From assembly GCA_026989655.1 (NCBI GenBank), contig JALSIX010000102.1:1-55677 (forward strand): 55,677 nt of DNA, written 5' to 3'. This DNA is from Caldilineaceae bacterium. Lineage in GTDB: Bacteria > Chloroflexota > Anaerolineae > Caldilineales > Caldilineaceae. The notes beneath the pieces are model-generated. The model saw only the letters and a list, made by a program, of their open reading frames with translations, did no database searches and was not told the DNA's origin. Position numbers and translations under genes: made by a program. Within the stretch, counting starts at the first letter, position 1; each line of letters starts with the position of its first letter. Shown here piece by piece: positions 52,319 to 55,677 of this stretch.

Positions 52319-55300
52319 TCATGCCAGGATCTGTTCCAGAAGCCTGATGGCGACACCCCGTTGCAAGGTGTCATGAACCCGCTGATTTTGATAGTTGCGC
52401 AGACAATTGTAGCAACTGGTCTCTTCACCGCATTCACAGCGCACCAATCTATCCAAGGCAGCCTGGGCTGTTTCCCGCAGGTGGTCATGGATACGCCGCA
52501 CATGGCCCGCCCCTCCTGGCACGTTGTCGTAAAGGATGAAAGAAGGTGACTGACCACCTGCTTGATAGTAGAAGACTCCATGAATGTCCGTTCTTTGGAT
52601 GTCCAAGGCCTCGCTGGCTCCGTCGAGGAGGGCATAAAGGAGGGAATGAGGGGCTCCTGGCATCGACATGGAGATATCGAAACGCACCTCCAGCACATCG
52701 GTCATGAAACGGTGCCCCAGATGCCAGATACGGAACGAGCCCTTGCACTCGCGCCCGGTGAGCGGGTTTTTGTGTGTTTTTTGCCGTTTTCGGCGACTGT
52801 TTTGCCGCTGTTTGGCGGCTGGCTCCGCAGCGCCACAGGAGGTGCATACCCGAAAGCCAGCCCGATAGCCTGTATTTACCAGGGCCAACCAGCCATAACG
52901 AGAGTAGCGCTTCCAGGTGGGCACATGAGCGAAGCTGGGATCTTGGAGCAACTCGGGAATGCTCTGCTCGTCCGCGGAGATGCCTTCGGGCAGTTGGTAG
53001 CGCACGAAGTGCACCTGGCTGGCATAGATGCGTTGGGGCGGCGCCTCACCCGGTGAACGGGTGTCGCCGCCGGCAACGAAACCTGCTTCCGGCACGATGA
53101 GAGCGCCTCCGCTCTTGAGTTCGGCACCACATGTGCAGTGGGCCGGGAGAGTCTCACCTGGTTCGATGGTCATGCGCTGACATTGGGGACAGATGGCGTA
53201 CCGGTAAGGAGGCCATTCACGGCCTGGCAATTTGCGAATGCCTGTGCTTTGCCAGATCCGCTTGGCCGCTACCACCTCTGCGCCAGGAGCGAATTCGGAA
53301 ATGGCGATGCGCAGATCCCGCTCAAGTGCGATTTCCGTCGCTCTGCCAATACTGCGTAGATGATTGGTCTTCAGCTCCACCACATCGGTGGGAAAACCGT
53401 ATTTGGGTAGAACGTTCCGGGTGCCCAGGAAGCCTAGCAAATCACGACGACGAATGTTGTTTTGAACTTTGCTATAGTACTTTGCACTATCATTTTTCTG
53501 TTCAAAAAGCCGACATTGTCCCTTTTCAAGAGCATTAGTTGCTTCTTCCAAGGCTCTGCGGGCCAAATCGTGGAAAGTTTGGATTTCACCAACGACTTCT
53601 GCGGTCGCACGATCCAAGATGCCGTTTTCATCTGGACTTTGCAGACGATGGGTCCAGGCCCAGCCGGGGAACTCCAGCTCCCGACGGGGTAGCTCTTCCT
53701 CCGGTGGCAGGATGCGGTCCAGAGCCTGCTCCAGCTTGTCTGGGCGACCTTCGAGGAACTCTCGGAGCAGTTCGGGACCCGGCGAACGGTCCAGAGGGGC
53801 GAAAAATTCACCGACTGTGCGGTAGGTGACACCGTGCTGTTCCTTGGCCCAGCGAAAGAAGGCAGCAAAGGCCACCGAATGCATGTGGCGGCGCACGATC
53901 TTCTCATTGCTCAACACGACCACGGGCGGGCGGATCTTGCCGGCCACCATCTTCTCCGGCTGCTCGTAGTAGGAGAGGTCATGAGAGCGACGCTGCGCGA
54001 AGGTGAGGACAAAGGCTGCCGTATCGGTGCGGCGACCGGCTCGGCCAGCGCGTTGGACATAGTTGGACGTGGTGGGCGGCACGTTGCGCAGAATAACCGC
54101 CTGCAGATCGCCGACATCCACACCGAGTTCGAAGGTGGTAGAGCAGCTCAACACATTGATCTCGCCGCGAACAAAGCGGCCCTGCACCTCAGCGGCCTTC
54201 TTCGGGATCCACTGAGCGGTATGTTCCTCCACCTGGATGGGTACAGGATCGCCTCGCAGATAACTATCCCGATAGAGGTTGTCCTCAATGGCCATGGAGT
54301 AGCCGGCCAAAGGCTGCACCGTGCCCTCACATCCGTACACCGGGCACACCCCGTGCACATTTATCCCTGTGATGTTGTGGCAGCGGTTGCAGATCCACCA
54401 GCCTTCCATCTCGCCTTGGACGGAAGGGATCACCTCCCACATGCGGTGGTCCAGACGATAAACTGTTCCCTCTCGTTTTATCGTTTCGTCTACTAGATGC
54501 TTCCGCCAAGGACCGCTCGCGCTCGTCAGGTAATCCCAAATGGTCCACAGGGCAGCCCGGGCCAGATCTCCACTCTCCTCCTTGGAAACACCGCGGCGGT
54601 GCAACACTTTGCGTAGAATCTCCAGGCGGCCGTTGCTGTACTGGTCGCTGGCCGGGGCCCAACCATAGATAGCCCAATCCCTGGTCGAGCAGGCACTCTT
54701 TCCACGCACATAGCCTGCTTTGTTGCGCGGGGCAAAAGCCTCATTCTTGTAGAGATCACCTCGCTCCGGGAGAAGATACGTGGTCACCCCCTGCCAGCGC
54801 AATGTGTTCAACAACACATGGAGCAGATCTCGAAACGTGGTCGAATCGAGATCCCAGGGTGAATCCGAAAAAAGTGAGGGCGGAGTCCAGTTGCCTGGCT
54901 CTACCGGACGAAAATGCAGCAGACCTACCCCCTCCAGGCTGATACGCCGGTCCAGGGGCATGAACTCCTGCATGAGCCAGATAGCTACCTGCTCTTTGCG
55001 TTCCTCATAGCCTTTACGCTCGTCAAAAAAGCCTGCCTTCTCGGCATGTGTGATCAGAGGGGATAACAGTTCCTGAAGCCTGAGATGCTCCGGACGAATG
55101 CTCTCCCGGGCTTCCATCTGCTGCAACATGTCCACGATCAGACGACGGCGAATAGTACGGTTATGAACCCGCTCTAGATAGGCCGCGAAGAAGGCCGCGT
55201 TCTGGCGACTGTCGGTGAAATTGAGCATCTTGCGGCCCTGTCCTGGCAACTCCCGGCTGTCCGGTTCTCGAGCTGGGGGCACGTGTTGGTAGAGAGCCTG

Positions 55301-55677
55301 AGCCAGGATGCTAACAGGCGCGTCCTGGCCGGTGAGGAAACGATACACAACGCCCCGGCTGGCCTGGGTGGAACAACTGACACAACGCTGCAAGGTGCGG
55401 TGTTGGCCCTGTTGCACCTGATACACTTCAATTAGGTTACACCTACAAGTGCATGCACGTGGCTCGAATTCCCCATAGACCGCGCCACAGACCGGACATA
55501 GACGCATCAGCTTGGCTGTTGTGGTCTCGGCGGTCAAATCTCGCATGTCGACATCGGAAGCGATGGTTTCGTCTTCATCCTGGGGCGCCATATTGGCCTG
55601 AAGAGCGAAATATTTCACGTTTCGGGCCACTTCCTCGTAGACGGCGCTGTTCTGGATCAGATAGTCTAGACGCTGCC
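52319..55677 (-). CDS. Very large DEAD/DEAH-type helicase with DUF1998, C-terminal part (5' truncated by window edge)
   Basis: The frame is open to the window edge (first full codon at 55675), giving the last 1118 residues. A Cys-rich segment is followed by RKMLNFTDSRQNAAFFAAYL (start of the helicase C domain). The second RecA domain shows TTFELGVDVGDLQAVILRN and the arginine-finger motif QRAGRAGRRTD. Further Cys clusters and a DUF1998/MrfA zinc-binding domain follow, with CYNCLRNYQNQ and a RG-terminated end. The missing N-terminal part should hold the Walker motifs. Candidates are the Druantia DruE type, other defence helicases, or an MrfA-type DNA repair helicase. GC content and codon use are visibly lower than in the rest of the window, suggesting horizontal acquisition. 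Confidence 0.85.
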   Translation of the reverse strand, partial: QRLDYLIQNSAVYEEVARNVKYFALQANMAPQDEDETIASDVDMRDLTAETTTAKLMRLCPVCGAVYGEFEPRACTCRCNLIEVYQVQQGQHRTLQRCVSCSTQASRGVVYRFLTGQDAPVSILAQALYQHVPPAREPDSRELPGQGRKMLNFTDSRQNAAFFAAYLERVHNRTIRRRLIVDMLQQMEARESIRPEHLRLQELLSPLITHAEKAGFFDERKGYEERKEQVAIWLMQEFMPLDRRISLEGVGLLHFRPVEPGNWTPPSLFSDSPWDLDSTTFRDLLHVLLNTLRWQGVTTYLLPERGDLYKNEAFAPRNKAGYVRGKSACSTRDWAIYGWAPASDQYSNGRLEILRKVLHRRGVSKEESGDLARAALWTIWDYLTSASGPWRKHLVDETIKREGTVYRLDHRMWEVIPSVQGEMEGWWICNRCHNITGINVHGVCPVYGCEGTVQPLAGYSMAIEDNLYRDSYLRGDPVPIQVEEHTAQWIPKKAAEVQGRFVRGEINVLSCSTTFELGVDVGDLQAVILRNVPPTTSNYVQRAGRAGRRTDTAAFVLTFAQRRSHDLSYYEQPEKMVAGKIRPPVVVLSNEKIVRRHMHSVAFAAFFRWAKEQHGVTYRTVGEFFAPLDRSPGPELLREFLEGRPDKLEQALDRILPPEEELPRRELEFPGWAWTHRLQSPDENGILDRATAEVVGEIQTFHDLARRALEEATNALEKGQCRLFEQKNDSAKYYSKVQNNIRRRDLLGFLGTRNVLPKYGFPTDVVELKTNHLRSIGRATEIALERDLRIAISEFAPGAEVVAAKRIWQSTGIRKLPGREWPPYRYAICPQCQRMTIEPGETLPAHCTCGAELKSGGALIVPEAGFVAGGDTRSPGEAPPQRIYASQVHFVRYQLPEGISADEQSIPELLQDPSFAHVPTWKRYSRYGWLALVNTGYRAGFRVCTSCGAAEPAAKQRQNSRRKRQKTHKNPLTGRECKGSFRIWHLGHRFMTDVLEVRFDISMSMPGAPHSLLYALLDGASEALDIQRTDIHGVFYYQAGGQSPSFILYDNVPGGAGHVRRIHDHLRETAQAALDRLVRCECGEETSCYNCLRNYQNQRVHDTLQRGVAIRLLEQILA

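Noticed and set aside
55606-55618. GAAATATTTCAC near the right edge as a second CRP-like site
   Set aside because: It is inside the helicase coding frame (VKYF) and lacks the left GTGA half.

Overview
The window looks like chromosomal DNA of a high-GC member of the Chloroflexota (Caldilinea/Anaerolinea/Thermomicrobia-like). This is inferred from gene content, not from a marker gene: lipoproteins with Thr-Pro linkers, large membrane glycosyltransferase-like proteins with beta-rich C-terminal modules, tandem LytR-CpsA-Psr proteins, and a group 3b NiFe hydrogenase. No rRNA, tRNA, CRISPR array or complete insertion sequence was seen. Gene density is high, with many 4-bp start/stop overlaps. Starts were chosen from Shine-Dalgarno spacing and family lengths, because in this GC-rich DNA the longest open frame usually overruns the true start.

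Layout. 1-130: 3' end of an unidentified gene. 362-8366 (minus): a family-5 peptide-type ABC importer operon (binding protein, two permeases, two ATPases) ending in a PHP-domain hydrolase, with an intrinsic-terminator-like hairpin after the binding-protein gene. 8961-16959 (plus): a secreted serine hydrolase with BTRD1-like repeats, two SH3 lipoproteins and a large GT39-like membrane protein. 17008-18270 (plus): an M20 peptidase. 26183-18304 (minus): a ten-gene run made of a group 3b hydrogenase (hydB, a stand-alone cyclic-nucleotide-binding-domain protein, hydG, hydD, hydA), a maturation protease, hypA, a pyrF-pyrE fusion and an SDR dehydrogenase. A promoter with a CRP-like palindrome near -60 lies in front of hydB. 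29341-26564 (minus): ppdK. 31614-29539 (minus): a secreted PQQ-type sugar dehydrogenase with a PKD domain. 32731-31772 (minus): a DMT exporter. 34817-32749 (minus): a chelatase chlD-type gene split by a -1 frameshift at an A8 run.

From 35126 (plus): an ECF sigma factor, its anti-sigma factor, and a bactofilin-like membrane protein with a helix-hairpin-helix tail. 40902-37898 (minus): an HD nucleotidase and two LCP lipoproteins. 44115-41100 (minus): a nitrilase homologue lacking its catalytic Cys, a DUF402 protein, HisH and a PhnP-like beta-lactamase-fold protein. 44319-45896 (plus): lspA and rluD. 49405-45950 (minus): pgl and glgP. 49493-52291 (plus): a PTPS-related membrane protein sharing C-terminal modules with the protein at 14119. 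52319 to the right edge (minus): the C-terminal part of a very large DUF1998 helicase in DNA of clearly lower GC, probably acquired and possibly the edge of a defence island.

The strongest items for follow-up are the frameshifted chelatase gene, the hydrogenase operon with its non-DNA-binding sensor domain and CRP-like promoter, the structured ppdK-hydB intergenic region, the nitrilase homologue without nucleophile, and the truncated helicase at the right edge.
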